A stretch of 64,000 bases of DNA from Ampelomyces quisqualis (GCA_018398575.1 JAGTXZ010000018.1:3100001-3164000), one strand, 5' to 3'. Positions 20,186-34,691 are shown, counted from the first letter of the stretch. Made by a program: numbers and translations. The notes: generated by a model not told the origin, from the sequence alone.

Positions 20186-23100
20186 TATAAGAGTTCTAGC
20201 TGTTTTAGATAGCGTTTATAGAACACTTATAATATATATAAGGCGCCTATAAAGTTTAAAGCGTTGTACTAGGTAGAGTTAGAGTTATAGCCTACCTATT
20301 TTACGTAATACTTTAGGATAGAGTAGTACAGCTTACTAGCTAGAATCTCTTTAACTTTCTATTCTTTAATGCCTTAAATTAGGATACTAAATAGGTTTAG
20401 GCTTAGCTAACTAGGTAGAGGGTTGTTAGAGTCCTTGCAGAGGACGTCTAGAGCAAACATGTTATAGATCTTAGAACCTTTAGGTAGCTTTAGTTAAAAT
20501 AAATAGCTAACTTATTCTAGAACTTTAAAGGAGCCTTCTTACAATTTAGCAAGTTTGCAACTTAGGCAGGTAATAGATAGGTTTTAGGTTAAGAGGTAAA
20601 CCTTGTTACTTACTACCTAATTAATAGGTTAATAATATTTGTTTACCTTAGTAGCTATCTGTTTCTACGCTTTCTCTATATTGTCTTTAGCTATGCGCTA
20701 GGCTTTATATATACAGGTAGCTAAGCTTAAAGCATCCTTAATATTTATATCTTTGTGTTTTAAAGAGGATAATACTTAATCCTAGCTCTATTATAGTTTA
20801 GATCTAAACAGAAGCTAGTACAGCGCTATACTAATCGCGGAGTGCAGCAGCGTAGCTTAGGCTTAATTAATTATTAGCAAGAGGTTACTCTAGTTGTCCT
20901 AGTAATAGAATACAAAAGGCTTTAATTGTTAATTAATATACTTGTTTATAATCTTAGTTTGTCTATTAGTTTATTTATAGTAAGCTGTAAAAAGCTTAAG
21001 TTGTACGCCTAGAATCTTATAGAACTTAGACTAGAATTAGGACATAAACTAGGGTTTACAGTTAGACACTATACTTTTAGGCGTATAGCCAAATTAGTAT
21101 ACCTATTAGATAAACAAGTAAGCTATTTCTTAAGTATTAATTGTTTTGTAGCAAGGAATAGAAACAGCTTACTTAGATAGGCAATTAATAATAACTATAA
21201 TTTAATTATAGCTATAACAATCTGTTAAGAATATCTTAAAATCTATACACAAATACTGCATAGGCCTATTAGAAATTTGTAACAGATAGAAGAAACCTTA
21301 GGCTTAGAGCTGTCTTAGATAGGATCTTTAACAAGAAACACAGTTTTATATATAGCGTTTGCATATAGCCTCTATACTCCTCTAATAATATTGCTAAGCT
21401 AAGAGCTAATACGTCTTTATAGCGCTTAGGTAAGCAGTAGATACTTAATTGTAAGCCTCTCTAATTAGTTAAGTGTACAAAAGAAAGTCTCTAGGTACAC
21501 ATAGGCGTAAGTAATACAGTAGTAGTCCTTCTTAGATATAATACAGCTGTAGTAGCGTAAGGCGTTCTTTCTTAAAGGAGCAGCAATTCTCTACTAGTAG
21601 AGCTTTAATTAGTTCTAACAAGTTAAGATTTAGGGGGGCACTAATAGATTAGACTAAAATAGCTAAAACATTAATCTCTAGCTAGTTATAGACGTAGTTC
21701 TAAGCTAGTTTAGAGTTAACTAGAAGGCTTAGGCGTTTAAGTCCTAGAAGTACACAGGATCTGTTATCTTGTTAGGCAGCCTTAACCTTGCTAACATTCT
21801 GTTTCTTTTAGCTTAGGATATTAGCTTACTTGTTAAGCTTGCTAGGCGTGTACTTAATGCAGAAATTAAAAGAGGTAATAATCTTTGCCTATTGTGCTTA
21901 ACGTGTATTAAGAACCTTAGTAGTTATAAAGTATTTTAAGAAGTAGTAATCTAAATACACCTAGATTTAACTCTGTATAGAGGTAAGTTTAGCTCTCTAC
22001 TTCTTAAACGCTTTTAAGATAGCAAAAAGTTCCTTATTATGTATTTCCTAATTAAGCTTAGCCCGAGATAGAGCGTAACTATAAAAGGCTATAGGATACT
22101 ACTTGTTGTTAGGGTGCTTCTAAAAGAGTACTCCTGCTATTACTCTATCTAACGCGTTAGTTTCTAACTTTATGTTATACTTAGGATAAAAATAAGATAG
22201 CGTAGAAATAGCTAGGAGTAAGGCTTTAATCTAATTAAAAGCTTGTTAGCAGTCTGTAGTCTAATTAAACAGTATAGCAGAACTTTAAAGCTTTATAATT
22301 AGTTTAGCTACACAAGAAAAATCCTTAATAAATTATTAATAGAAACTAGCAAAACTAAGAAATAACTTAACGCTAGTAACTGTAGTAGGTTCAGCCTAGT
22401 TTTAGAGTGCTTCTCTCTTGTTAAGGTTAACTTTAGTGCTCTAGTTTGTTAAAACGTAACCTAGATACTTTGTGTAGGTTACATAGAATTTACTCTTCTA
22501 AATGTTTACTTAGAGTCCTGCAGTATATAGGCGCTCTAGAACCTTTTAGACGTGTTCCTAATGTAAGTTTATATCCTTAGAGTAGATTAGAATATTATTA
22601 AGATACGTAATGCAGAAATTGTTAAGACAATTAATTAGTATATTGTTTATATAGCGTTAATACGTAGCTAGCCTATTGCATAAGCTAAAAGAGAGAACCT
22701 TACACTTATATGTACTGTAACAGGTCTAAAAGGTAGTATACTCTTTAGAGTTAGGATCTATACAAATTTTGTTAAAAGCAGCCTAAATGTTAAACTTAGT
22801 AAAGATCTTAGCCTTAGAGAGGCGTAATAGCAGCTTATTAATGCAAGGAATTAGATAAACGTTCTTGCGCGTAAAAGCGTTAATCTTCTAGTAGTCTATA
22901 CAGATGCGTATATCTCTATTTGGTTTGTGTACACAAAGAATAGGTAAAGCAAAAGAACTTTAGCTAGCCTTAATAAAACTCTTCTAAAGGTGTTCCTAGA
23001 CGTAGGCCTTAGTAGCTTTAAGCTCCTCCTAGTTTTGCTTGTATAGGGGACTAAACGCATTTAGTAATAGTTCTTTAAGGACAATCTTATAATTGTACAG

Positions 23101-25486
23101 ACAATAAGAAAGTAATTAATCAGCTGCTAACTTGCTAAATACATTCTAATACTAGGAGTAACAGGCAGGTAATTTCTTATCTAATTAGCTTTAATTGTCT
23201 GCGTTGTCCTTAGAGGCAAGGATCCTATTAATCTTATAAAGGCTTGTTGTAAAGAACTTGTTCTAGGGCTTCTTTATAATAAAGTAAAATGCATTAGCAG
23301 AAATAAGAGCGATGCGGGTAGTTAGAGAGAGTTTAGACTCTAAGTAGTTTTGCTTAGTTAGGGTATAAAAGATCTCTAAGATTTTTTGGGCTAATAGGAG
23401 CTTTAAGCATCCCTTAATACAATAAATAAAAGAAGAAGAATAGTAAGAACTGTTTTAGATACAATAGTCTTCTTTCTCCTATAGGGCGTTGCGTTATTGC
23501 ACATTAAGATAGACAGTAGCTAGCACTATAGCTTAATATAGAATAGTAAGAATAGAGAGTAAAGGATTATATAAATAGGAGTACTTAGATAGCCAAATAA
23601 ACTGTAACCTATCTATGTCTAATTAAATCTTAAATTGTCTTAACTATTAGAGGCTAAGTATATAATCCTAAGACCTAAGATTAAAGATAAAGAATAGATA
23701 GTTTAAAATCTTTTAGCTATTAATATTTAAGTGTAGTTAAATATATTAAGTAACTAAAGAAGTAATCTAATCCTTAAAGCTGCGTACCTAAACCTAGAAG
23801 GGAAGCTTCTAGATAGGTTGCTACAAGGCTTTAGAAACAGATAAGACAATTTATAAATTCAAAAATAAGAAACTTTAAGCACTAGTGTTAACAAGAGTAT
23901 TAAGGCGTAAGCTAAGGCCTTAGTTGTAAAGAAGTATAAGTATAAGGAAATAGAAACTATAAAACAAATAAGAAAGGTTAAGGTAAGATAGATTATAATA
24001 GCTTAGGCCTAAGAAGGAGTGTCTTCTTAGGCGCTTCTGTTTTCTATACAATACACCTTCTAATTAGGTTGCTCTTAAGCATCTTTATACTTATCTACTT
24101 CTACAGCTTTAATCTAACATACACAAGGCTTTATACAGTTACTAAAGTAGTGTCTTAGCTTACTATAATTGTAATAACTACTAGAGGTCTTTTATTATTT
24201 TAGCTTAAGGGTCTTTGTAGAAAGACGTACTGTTATAGATTAATAGACTAGCGCAGAATTTGTTAAAGCGCTAGTAGTAGTAGCCTAATTTAGCTCTAAA
24301 TTCTATTATAGGGCTAACCTAATTAGCAACCTAGCAGCAGCTAGTGTTATACTTAGTGTAGGGTTATTCTTCTGCTCTATATTATATACAGTAAGGTGTT
24401 CTACTATCTAATTAAATAAGTTCTTCTATTAGTGCCTAAATCCTAGGTTAGGGGCTCGTAACCCTAGCGTAATCTTAGTCTATAAGTAGTAAAACTACTC
24501 TAAAGAGAGTACTTGTCTCTTAACTGCAGAACTTAGAAACTTAGCTTTAAACAAGGGGAACGTTTCCTTCTTAGTTATCTGTATTTAATTAAAAGCTACT
24601 TAGCTTTTAGCTACCTTGTTACCTGTAATAAAGTAAGACTTAAGTAGCCTAATTATTTGCTTAGCGTTCTAGAATTACTCTTAATTAGTATCTAATAAAT
24701 ATTGTAGCTTAAGATAGCCCTTAGCTAATCTTATAGTGTAGCCCTATACTAAGGCTATGCGTTGTCTTTTAGTCTAATAGTAATCTAAGTTAATCTTAAG
24801 TTAATCCTAGATAGAGGCCTGCTATTAGCAAAAGGTAAGATCTGTTCTATTACTAAGATTATCTATATTAGGCGTTTTCTTAGATTATTAAAGTTAGTAA
24901 GAGCCTTTATAGTAATGTAAGTACTTAGATGTAAAGCTATTAGATAAACAGCAAAGTACAGAATTGTTCTAGAGTAATTTGGTAGTAGGTAGAGGCTTGT
25001 CTAGTCCTATTAATAGAGTTAGTCCTTTCTTAAAGGAATTAATTTCTGCTAAAGCCTATTTCAAATCTTGTTATAATTAATTAACCTCTATTTAGGCAGG
25101 GGTTAGATTTAGTGCAGCTCTAGGCTAAGAGGGTTCTTTAGTATCTATCTTTTTTACTTTAGCACTCTGTTGCTAGGTTGTTATAGTTAATACAGAGTTG
25201 TCTTAGAGGAAGGCTCCTAGGGTTAGTTCTTTAGGGAAAGTTATTAGCGTTGCCTCTAATACTCCTAGGTTATTAATAGTCTCTAAGTTTCTATTATAGC
25301 GCTAAACGCAACTTTTCTAAAGTAATCTTAACTATTGTGTTAATAGGAAGATCTAAACCTAAAGGCTTTAGCTGTTAGAAGATCTAAGAGATCCTAACTG
25401 TATTTAATAGATTTAAGGTTGCAAACAGATCTAATTTAGATAAAGTTCTAGACGTTTTAACGCGATCTTTTTAAAAGTAAATTGCA
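20186..25486 (-). pseudogene. A1 gag-pol relic
   Basis: Order on the minus strand: gag with CCHC zinc knuckle (about 24,140-24,180, one Cys changed to Tyr), protease region, reverse transcriptase (YLNN at 22,594-22,605), RNase H, integrase, and a terminal chromodomain (about 20,190-20,360). Limits are approximate, taken by mirror from A2. No frame exceeds 60 codons because of RIP stops. Confidence 0.8.
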
Positions 25487-25532
25487 ATATTATATAAATG
25501 CTATTACTAGCAGGACAAAGTTTCTCTTGTAA

Positions 25533-25831
25533 TGTAACAACGCAAGTAGGTACAGCTATTAGAATTAAATTAGATACGTATTAGAGGCATATAGGAGTGC
25601 GTGTTGTATTAGAGATTCTAGATTAGCTATACACCTATAGGTCTTATACAGAAGGACAAGAGAAACTTGTCCTCTATCTATGCTATAGGCTTATATTTAT
25701 AGTAGGCGTAGCAGCTGAGTTAAAGCGCTATTAGAGCGCTTTTAGTCCTAATCTGCTAGCTCTCTACATAATCTGTTACTAAGCCTTTATAAGGTATTAG
25801 ATGTAACATGTGTTTGCATGTGCTTGTTACA
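25533..25831 (-). repeat. A1 5' LTR (299 bp)
   Basis: Starts TGTAACAACG and ends GCTTGTTACA as read on the plus strand. Followed by the GAATG duplication. Confidence 0.93.
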
Positions 25832-26839
25832 GAATGCTTTAGATACTTTAGACAGCCTATAACACTTATATTAGAAGACTTAGACCTAGATTTAGCTAGT
25901 GCATAGTCTTTGCAGGTGCGCTTAGACAAGCTAAAAGACTTAGATAGACTGCTATGCTTACTAGAAGGCCTATTAGACTAGTTCTAGGCTATAACCTGTT
26001 AGCAAATATAAAAACAGATAAGAATAGAACTTATTGTAAAAAGAATAGTAAGTTCTAAAAATCTGTAATAGTAGTTTACGCAAGTATCTTTATAGAAGTT
26101 CTTAAGTGTAATATACTTTGTAAACAGACTATAGCTAGCTCTATAACTATTACAAATATTATTCTACACTTTACCTGTAATCTGTAAGAGGTAGGCCTTT
26201 ATATTTACAGAACAGGCTGTAGATTATAAGCTTTATAGACTAGAAAGATATATATAGAATATTTACAGTCTATATTAATATTATAGCTAGAGTAGATTTC
26301 TAGAAAACGCTAGCGCTTTAGGTACTTTAGGGCCTTAATCTACTTAGAAGTAAAAGTAGCTGTAAAGACCTAATTCTTATTAGTTTTCTTAGCTAAGTAG
26401 CTTTTACAGTCCTTATTAGCGTTATTATAGACTATAAAGGCTTTATAAGGCAAGTTTCTAGACTATAAGGCCTTAATCTAGTCTAGTATATTCTAGCTAA
26501 ACTTAAATAGCTTTGTATTAGACTTCTTATAGACAATCTAGTCTATAAGGCCTTGCAGAACCTTTTCTACTTCTGCTAGAGTAGGATCTTACTCTTGCAG
26601 ACTGTCTAAGTTAGATTCTAACGCTAAAAACTTCTTATTAATATTCTTCTTAGGCAGAACTTAAGAACTAGGCAGTTGCTTCTTACTCTCTATATAGGCT
26701 AGAACTAGCATAGGTAGAACTGCAGGAACTTAAGGAGACGTTGACTAAGCTATAATAACCTAAGTAGACTAGAAACAATTTGTATAGAAGTTACTAGATA
26801 GATTTATAAAGCTAGTTAACTATAAGAGCCTACTACTAG
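25832..26839 (-). pseudogene. RIPped relic ORF of unknown family, right part
   Basis: Minus-strand open frame broken by TAG/TAA, with Leu/Lys-rich, then Ser-rich (KSFSLSKRTCKDYA) content. It continues into 18,310-18,715 across the A1 insertion. It ends at 26,839, where element B inserted. I do not recognise the family. The paired (T/S)CKDYA motifs are the only visible internal repeat. Confidence 0.4.
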
Positions 26840-27030
26840 TATAGTAGAGTGTTATTTACCTCTAAGGCCTATTAGATTTAATATAGAATTAAATATATTA
26901 TTATTAGGTATATGTTATATCTTTATTAGGTTCTTGTTTTCTAATAGCCCTTTAGCTATTATATCTTGTCTATGCCTTTAGCTGTGCCCTAAGCATTCTT
27001 TAGACTTACTTTCTATGTTACTTTACTACA
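26840..27030 (-). repeat. B 3' LTR (191 bp)
   Basis: Aligns end to end with 53,807-53,997 without length difference. Substitutions are mostly C/T and G/A. Confidence 0.88.
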
Positions 27031-27874
27031 TCTCTCCTCTAATCTATAGAAAGAGGCTCCTTCTCTTTTATACTAAATATAAAACTAAAATACTTAAACA
27101 AAAGAACTAACTTCTAAGGAAAAACAACTCTAAACTTTTTGTAATGCTAAAGTAGTAACTAACAGGCCTTTAGTAAAGAAGCAGTGCCTATTTACAATCT
27201 TTTTCTATCTTCTTACGTTTCTATCTAACTCTCTTACCTAAACGCTAAAGTGCTATTAGCCTATATTATTCTAACTTTACCTAGTATTATAGTAGTGTTA
27301 CTTAGGTAGACTTACGTTACAACTGTAAACGCTTTAGACTGCTCCTATTACAACAAGTCTTGCGTTAGTTAACTTTACCTTACCTTTTAGCTCTACTCTC
27401 TTTTAGCTGCTCTACTCTATACCTCTCTCTCTTTTAACCTGCTTAACACGCAACTTTACTACTACTGTACTATAATTAGCTACTTAACTTCTCTACCTTA
27501 TTAACAGGCGTTCTAACTAGCTCTAGCTTAGTTTGTATTGTCTACTTGTTACTTTTCTACCTTACTACCTTTATTTACTTTTAAAGCAACTTATCTATAT
27601 ATAGCTATACTACTTTGCTCTAGCGTATACTCTGCTTTCTTACTTACTTAGCTACCTTTCTTTATAATTTAGCGCATTCTTACTTTAGAGCTCTAAGTTC
27701 TTAGCTTAGCTATTACTAATAGTTGCTTAGTTAACGCTTTACATTTAGTTAATTAGAATTTTTCTAATATACGTGCCTAACACTTTCTTAGCTTTTTAGT
27801 TATACTTTACCTTTATCTTTAAGCTATAATAAAGAATAAGCTTGTTTTTAGGCCTAATAGAAATACTTGCTTTC
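27031..27874. other. B internal sequence, 3' part
   Basis: Pyrimidine-rich (CT-rich) sequence between the B 3' LTR and the A2 insertion. No clear frame recognised. It continues at 34,996 once A2 and one TSD copy are removed. Confidence 0.6.
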
Positions 27875-28173
27875 TGTAACAAGCACATGTAAACACATGT
27901 TATATCTGATACCTTATAAAGGCTTAGTAACAGATTATGTAGGAAGCTAGCAGATTAGGACTAAAAGCGCTCTAACAGCGCTCTAACTCAGCTACTACGC
28001 CTACTATAAATATAAGCCTATAGCATAGATAGAGGACAAGTTTCTCTTATCCTTCTGTACAAGACCTATAGGTGTATAGCTAATTTAGAATCTCTAATAC
28101 AACACGCACTCCTATATGCCTCTAATACGTATCTAATTTAATTCTAATAGCTGTACCTACCTGCGTTGTTACA
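27875..28173 (+). repeat. A2 5' LTR (299 bp)
   Basis: TGTAACAAG...TTGTTACA. Matches the A1 LTRs in reverse complement. Confidence 0.93.
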
Positions 28174-28219
28174 TTACAAGAGAAACTTTGTCCTACTAGT
28201 AATAGTATTTATATAATAT

Positions 28220-31200
28220 TGCAATTTACTTTTAAAAAGATTGCGTTAAAACGTCTAGAACCTTATCTAAATTAGATCTATTTGCAACCTTAAATCTATT
28301 AAACACAGTTAGGATCTCTTAGATCTCTTAACAGCTAAAGCCTTTAGGTTTAGATCTTCCTATTAACACAACAGTTAGAATTACTTTAGAAAAGTTGTGT
28401 TTAGCGCTACAATAGAAACTTAGAGACTATTAATAACTTAGGAGTATTAGAGGCAACGCTAATAACTTCCCCTAAAGAACTAACTCTAGGAGCCTTCCTC
28501 TAAGACAACTCTGTATTAACTATAACAACCTAGCAACAGAGTGCTAAAGTAAAAAAGATAGATACTAAAGAACCCTCTTAGCCTAGAGCTGCACTAAATC
28601 TAACCCCTGCCTAAATAGAGGTTAATTAATTATAACAAGATTTGAAACAGGCTTTAGCAGAAATTAATTCCTTTAAGAAAGGACTAACTCTATTAATAGG
28701 ACTAGACAAGCCTCTACCTACTACTAAATTACCCTAGAATAATTCTGTACCTTACTATTTATCTAACAGCTTTACATCTAAGTACTTATATTACTATAAA
28801 GGCTCTTACTAACTTTAACAATCTAAGAAAACGCCTAATATAGACAATTTTAGTAATAGAAAAGATCTTACTTTCTACTAATAGCAGGCTTTTATCTAGG
28901 ATTAACTTAAGATTAACTTAGATTACTATTAGACTAAAAGACAACGTATAGCCTTAGTATAGGGCTACACAACAGGATTAGCTAAGGGCTATCTTAAGCT
29001 ATAATATTTATTAGATACTAATTAAGAGCAATTTTAGAACGCTAAGTAAATAATTAGGCTACTTAAGTCTTACTTTATTACAGGTAACAAGGTAGCTAAA
29101 AGCTAAGTAGCTTTTAATTAAATGCAGATAACTAAGAAAGAAACGTTCCCCTTGTTTAAAGCTAGGTTTCTAAGTTCTATAGTTAAGGGACAAGTACTCT
29201 CTTTAGAGTAGTTTTACTACTTATAGACTAAGATTACGCTAGGGTTGTGAGCCCCTAACCTAGGATTTAGGCACTAATAGAAGAACTTATTTAATTAGAT
29301 AGTAGAACACCTTACTACATATAATATAGAGTAGAAGAACAACCCTATACTAAGTATAACACTAGCTGCTGCTAGGTTGCCAATTAGGTTAGCTCTATAA
29401 CAGAATTTAGAGCTAAATTAGACTACTACTACTAGCGCTCTAACAAATTCTGCGCTAGTCTATTAATCTACAATAGTGCGTCTTCCTATAAAGACCTCTA
29501 AGCTAGAATAACAGCAGACTTCTAGTAGTTGTTATAATTATAGTAAGCTAGGACACTACTCTAGTAACTATATAAAGCCTTGTATGCGTTAGATTAAAGC
29601 TGTAGAAGTAGATAAGTATAAAGATGCTTAAGAGCAACCTAATTAGAAGGTATATTGTATAAGAAATAGAAGCGCCTAAAAGGATACTCTTCTTTAGGCC
29701 TAAGCTATTACAATCTATTCTCCCTTAACCTTTCTTATTTGTTTTATAGTCCCTATTTCCTTATACCTATGCTCCTTTACAACTAAGGCCTTAGCTTACG
29801 CCTTAATACTCTTGTTAACACTAGTGCTTAAAGTTTCTTATTTTTGAATTTACAAATTGTCTTATCTATTTCTAAAGCCTTACAGCAACTTATCTAAAAG
29901 CTCCTCTTCTAGGTTTAGGTACGCAGCTTTAAGGATTAGATTACTTCTTTAGTTACTTAATATATTTAACTACACTTGAATATTAATAGCTAAAAGATTT
30001 TGAACTGTCTATTCCTTATCCTTGATCTTAGGTCTTAGGATTGTATACTTAGCCTCTAATAGTTAAAATAATTTAAGATTTAATTAGACACAGATAGGTT
30101 ACAGTTTATTTAGCTATCTAAGTACCTCTGTTTATACAATCCTTTACCCTCTATTTCTACTGTTCTATATTAAGCTATAGTACTAGCTACTATCTATCTT
30201 AATATGCAATAACGCAACGCCCTATAGGAGAAAGAAGACTATTATATCTAAAATAGTCCTTACTATTTCTCTTCTTCTATTTATTGTATTAAGGGATGCT
30301 TAAAGCTCTTATTAGCCTAAAAAATCTTAGAGATCCCTTATACCCTAACTAAGCAAAACTGCTTAGAGTCTAAACCCCCTCTAACTACCTGTATTGCTCT
30401 TATTTCTGCTAATGCATTTTACTTTATTATAAAGAAGCCCTAGAACAAGTTCTTTACAATAAGCCTCTATAAGATTAACAGGATCCTCGCCTCTAAGGAC
30501 AACGCAGACAATTAAAGCTAATTAGATAAGAGATTACCTACCTATTACTTCTAGTATTAGAATGTATTTAGCAAGTTAGCAGCTAATTAATTGCCTTCTT
30601 ATTATTTATACAATTACAAGATTATCTTTAAAGAACTATTACTAAATGCGTTTAGTCCCCTATACAAGCAAAACCAAGAGGAGCTTAAAGCTACTAAGGC
30701 CTACGTCTAGGAACACCTTTAGAAGGGTTTTATTAAGGTTAGCTAAAGTTCTTTTACTTTACTTATCCTTTGTGTACGCAAACTAAATAGAGATATACGC
30801 ATCTATGTAGACTACTAGAAGATTAACGCCCTTACGCGCAAAGACGTCTATCTAATCTCTTATATTAATAAGCTGCTATTACGCTCCTCTAAGGCTAAGA
30901 TCTTTACTAAGTTTAACATTTAGGCTACTTTTAACAAAATTTATATAGATCCTAACTCTAAAGAGTATACTACCTTTTGGACCTGTTATAGTATATATAA
31001 GTGTAAGGTTCTCTCTTTTAGCTTATGCAATAGGCTAGCTACGTATTAACACTATATAAACAATGTACTAATTAATTATCTTAACAATTTCTGCATTACG
31101 TATCTTAACAATATCCTAATCTACTCTAAGAATATAAACTTATATTAGGAACACGTCTAAAAGGTCCTAGAGCGCCTACGTACTGCAGGACTCTAAGTAG

Positions 31201-33520
31201 ATATTTAGAAGAGTAAATTCTATGTAACCTGCACAAAGTATCTAGGTTATGTTTTAACAAACTAGGGCACTAAAGTTAACTCTAACAAGGTAGAAGCACT
31301 CTAAAACTAGGCTAAACCTACTACAGTTACTAGCGTTAAGTTATTTCTTAGTTTTGCTAGTTTCTATTAACAATTTATTAAGGATTTCTTTTGTGTAGCT
31401 AAACTAATTATGAAGCTTTAAAGTCCTGCTATACTGTTTAATTAGACTACAGACTGCTAATAGGCTTTTGATTAGATTAAAGCCTTACTCCTAGCTATTC
31501 CTACGCTATCTTATTTCTATCCTAAGTATAATACAAAGTTAGAAACTAACGCGTTAGATAGAGTAATAGCAGAAGTACTCTCTTAGAAGCACTCTAACAA
31601 CAAGTAGTATCCTATAGCCTTTTACAGTTACGCCCTATCTAGGGCTAAGCTTAATTAGAAAATATATAACAAGGAACTTTTTACTATCCTAAAAGCGTTT
31701 AAAAAGTAGAGAGCTAAACTTACTTCTATACAGAGTTAAATCTAGGTGTATTTAGATTACTGCTCCTTAGAATACTTTATAACTACTAAGGTTCTTAATG
31801 CACGTTAAGCACGATAGGCAGAGATTATTGCCTCTTTTAATTTTTGCATTAAGTACACGCCTAGCAAGCTTAACAAGTAAGCTAATATCTTAAGCTAAAG
31901 AAAATAGAATGTTAGTAAGGTTAAGGCTGCCTAACAAGACAATAGATCCTGTGTACTTTTAGGACCTAAACGCCTAAGCCCTCTAGTTAACTCTAAACTA
32001 GCTTAGAACTACGTCTGTAACTAGCTAGAGATTAATGTTTTAGCTATTTTAGTCTAATCTATTAGTGCCCTCTAAAATCTTAACTTGTTAAAACTAATTA
32101 AAGCCCTGCCAGCAGAGAATTGCTGCTCCTTTAAGAAAAAACGCCTTACGCTACTACAGCTATATTATGTCTAAGAAGAACTACTACTGTATTACTTACG
32201 CCTATGTGTACTTAGAGACTCTTCTTTGTGCACTTAACTAATTAGAAAAGCTTACAATTAGGTATTTACTACTTACCTAAGCGCTACAAAGATATATTAG
32301 CTCTTAGCTTAGCAATATTATTAGAGAGGTATAGAAGCTATATGCAAACGCTATATACAAAACTGCGTTTCCTATTAAAGATCCTATCTAAGACAGCTCT
32401 AAGCCTAAAGTTTCCTCTATCTGTTACAAATTCCTAATAGGCCTATACAGCATTTGTGTATAGATTTTAAGACATTCCTAACAGATTGTTATAGCTATAA
32501 TTAAATTATAGTTGTTATTAATTACCTATCTAAGTAAGCTGTTTTTATTCCTTACTACAAAATAATTAACGCTTAAGAAATAGCTTACTTATTTATCTAA
32601 TAGGTATACTAATTTGGCTACACGCCTAAAAGTATAGTGTCTAACTGCAGACTCTAGTTTATGTCTTAATTCTAGTCTAAGTTCTGTAAGATCCTAGGTG
32701 TACAACTTAAGCTTTCTACAGCCTACTATAAATAAACTAATAGACAAACTAAGATTATAAACAAGTATATTAATTAACAATTAAGGCCTTTTGTATCTTA
32801 TTACTAGGATAACTAGAGTAACCTTTTGCTAATAATTAATTAAGCCTAAGCTACGCTGCTGCACTTCGCGATTAGTATAGCGCTGTACTAGCTTCTGTTT
32901 AGATTTAAACTACAACAGAGCTAGAATTAGGCATTACCTCCTTTGAAACACAAAGATATAAACGTTAAGGATGCCTTAAGCTTAGCTACTTGTATGTATA
33001 AAGCCTAGCGCACAGCTAAAGACAATATAGAAAAAGCGCAGAAACAGATAGCTGCTAAAGTAAACAAATATTGTTAACCTGTTAATTAGGTAGTAGGTAA
33101 CAAGGTTTACCTCTTAACCTAAAACCTATCTGTTACCTACTTAAGTCGCAAACTTGCTAAATTATAGAAAGGCTTCTTTAAAGTTCTAGAATAAGTTAGC
33201 TATTTATTTTAACTAAAGCTACCTAAAGGTTCTAAGATCTATAACGTGTTTACTCTAGACGTCCTCTGTAAGGACTCTAATAACCCCCTACCTAGTTCGC
33301 TAAGCCTAAACCTATCTAGTATCCTAATTTAAAGCGTTAAAGAATAGAAAGTTAAAGAAATCTTAGCTAGCAAGCTGTACTGCTCTATCCTAAAGTATTG
33401 CGTAAAATAGGTAGGCTATAACTCTAACTCTACCTAGTACAACGCCTTAAACTTTATAGGCGCTCTATATATATTATAAGCGTTCTATAAACGCTATCTA
33501 AAACAGCTAAGACCTCTATA
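28220..33520 (+). pseudogene. A2 gag-pol relic with chromodomain
   Basis: Readable domains in order: gag zinc knuckle at 29,530-29,571 (CYNYSKLGHYSSNY, two Cys changed to Tyr); reverse transcriptase with YLNN at 31,101-31,112 followed by ILIYSKN; RNase H (about 31,450-31,850); integrase core with IDFKT retained but the second Asp changed to Asn (VSNC, Asn codon 32,643-32,645); a GPY/F-like segment; and a chromodomain at about 33,345-33,520. Chromodomain gypsy elements (chromoviruses) target heterochromatin. The frame is destroyed by stops. Confidence 0.85.
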
Positions 33521-33658
33521 AGCGTTAGCTAAGTAGATTATAGTATAGGAAAAAGAAGTTAAAGATCTTATAGCATTACAAGATAATTATGTTAGGAAAA
33601 TTAAACTTAATATTGCAACTACTACACTAGTAGGTAACAGCTATTAACAATAAGAGTC

Positions 33659-34366
33659 TTACTCTTCTATTAGATCTAACAGCAAACTATTGCTACTACT
33701 AGTAGAACGTTCTTAACTATTTAAATCCCTAGGTATAGACACTAACGTACTACTTAGTTGTCTTCTGTTCTAGCTCTGCCTACTGCAAGTACTTGCCTCT
33801 TGCTCTGCTGCTACCTAAAATGTTACTGCCTACGCCTTCTCTTGCTCTGCTAACTAATTAGCCCTTAATGCTATTATAATATCTACTAGCTAAGCAACTA
33901 CACTAGTTAACCTAGCTATACTCTTTCTAAGTAACCTAACCTCCTTAGCTATTGCCCTAACCTCTTTAGCTAGCTCCTTTCTTTAGTAATAAGCGCTAAC
34001 TAATAAGTTAGTGTTATTTATGTTAGCTACTTGTGCAGTACTTACTTACACAATAGCAGCTAACTAAAACGCTGCCTTCTTAATAGCAGCCTCTTGCTCT
34101 AATACTACCTTGTTAGACTTGTCTCTACCTAAGGTAGTAAACCTACAGTTAAGGGCCTTAAAAAAGCTATTAAACTCCTAGCCTGCATATAGAGAAACTA
34201 GGTAACACTTCTTATTTAAGAGTATACAATAAGCACACTTCTTAGACATGTCTAAATAGAATCTAAACTTAATATTAAAATAGCTGCAGGCAAAAGCCCT
34301 TGCAGCCTATAGGTAAATAACCTAATAGGCTAGGGGATAAGCCTTAGGAGAGATAGGAATAGGCAT
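33659..34366 (-). pseudogene. Antisense ORF relic in A2 (708 nt)
   Basis: Exact counterpart of the A1 antisense ORF: same start (ATG at 34,366), same length to an in-frame TAA, opposite strand to gag-pol, ending about 140 bp from the chromodomain. Interrupting codons are TAG/TAA only, at partly different sites from A1. Confidence 0.7.
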
Positions 34367-34691
34367 TATGTGTATCTGCAGAAATAATTAGCTAACAATC
34401 AAATCAGAAGAGTAGTTAGATAGCTGTAGGTATATAAACGTATAGAGGGAGAGTATAGAGAAGTAGTATACTAGAGAGCTAGCCTTGTATATATACTTAA
34501 AAAGCTTAAGGTAAAGTTAAGAACTTTAAACGCGCTAGCGCGCAGATTAAAACAATAATAAATAGCTATATTACATTATCCTAAAATAAACTTAAGGTAA
34601 ATGTAAGTTTATAACAATTTAAAGAGGTATCTAAAACAACACTAATACAGACCTAATTAATAGAGACTATTAATTTTAAGAAGAGAAGTAA

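Larger units (their letters stand above)
18716..25831 (-). mobile_element. Element A1: RIPped chromodomain Ty3/gypsy LTR retrotransposon (7,116 bp)
   Basis: Bounded by two 299-bp LTRs and by a perfect 5-bp target duplication GAATG (18,711-18,715 and 25,832-25,836). LTR ends are TGTAACA/TGTTACA (one end mutated to TATAACA). Coding is on the minus strand, so the 5' LTR is the right-hand one. It has the same length and order as A2. All frames are broken by TAA/TAG from C-to-T/G-to-A changes. The reverse transcriptase active site (22,594-22,605) reads YLNN instead of YLDD. Confidence 0.93.
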
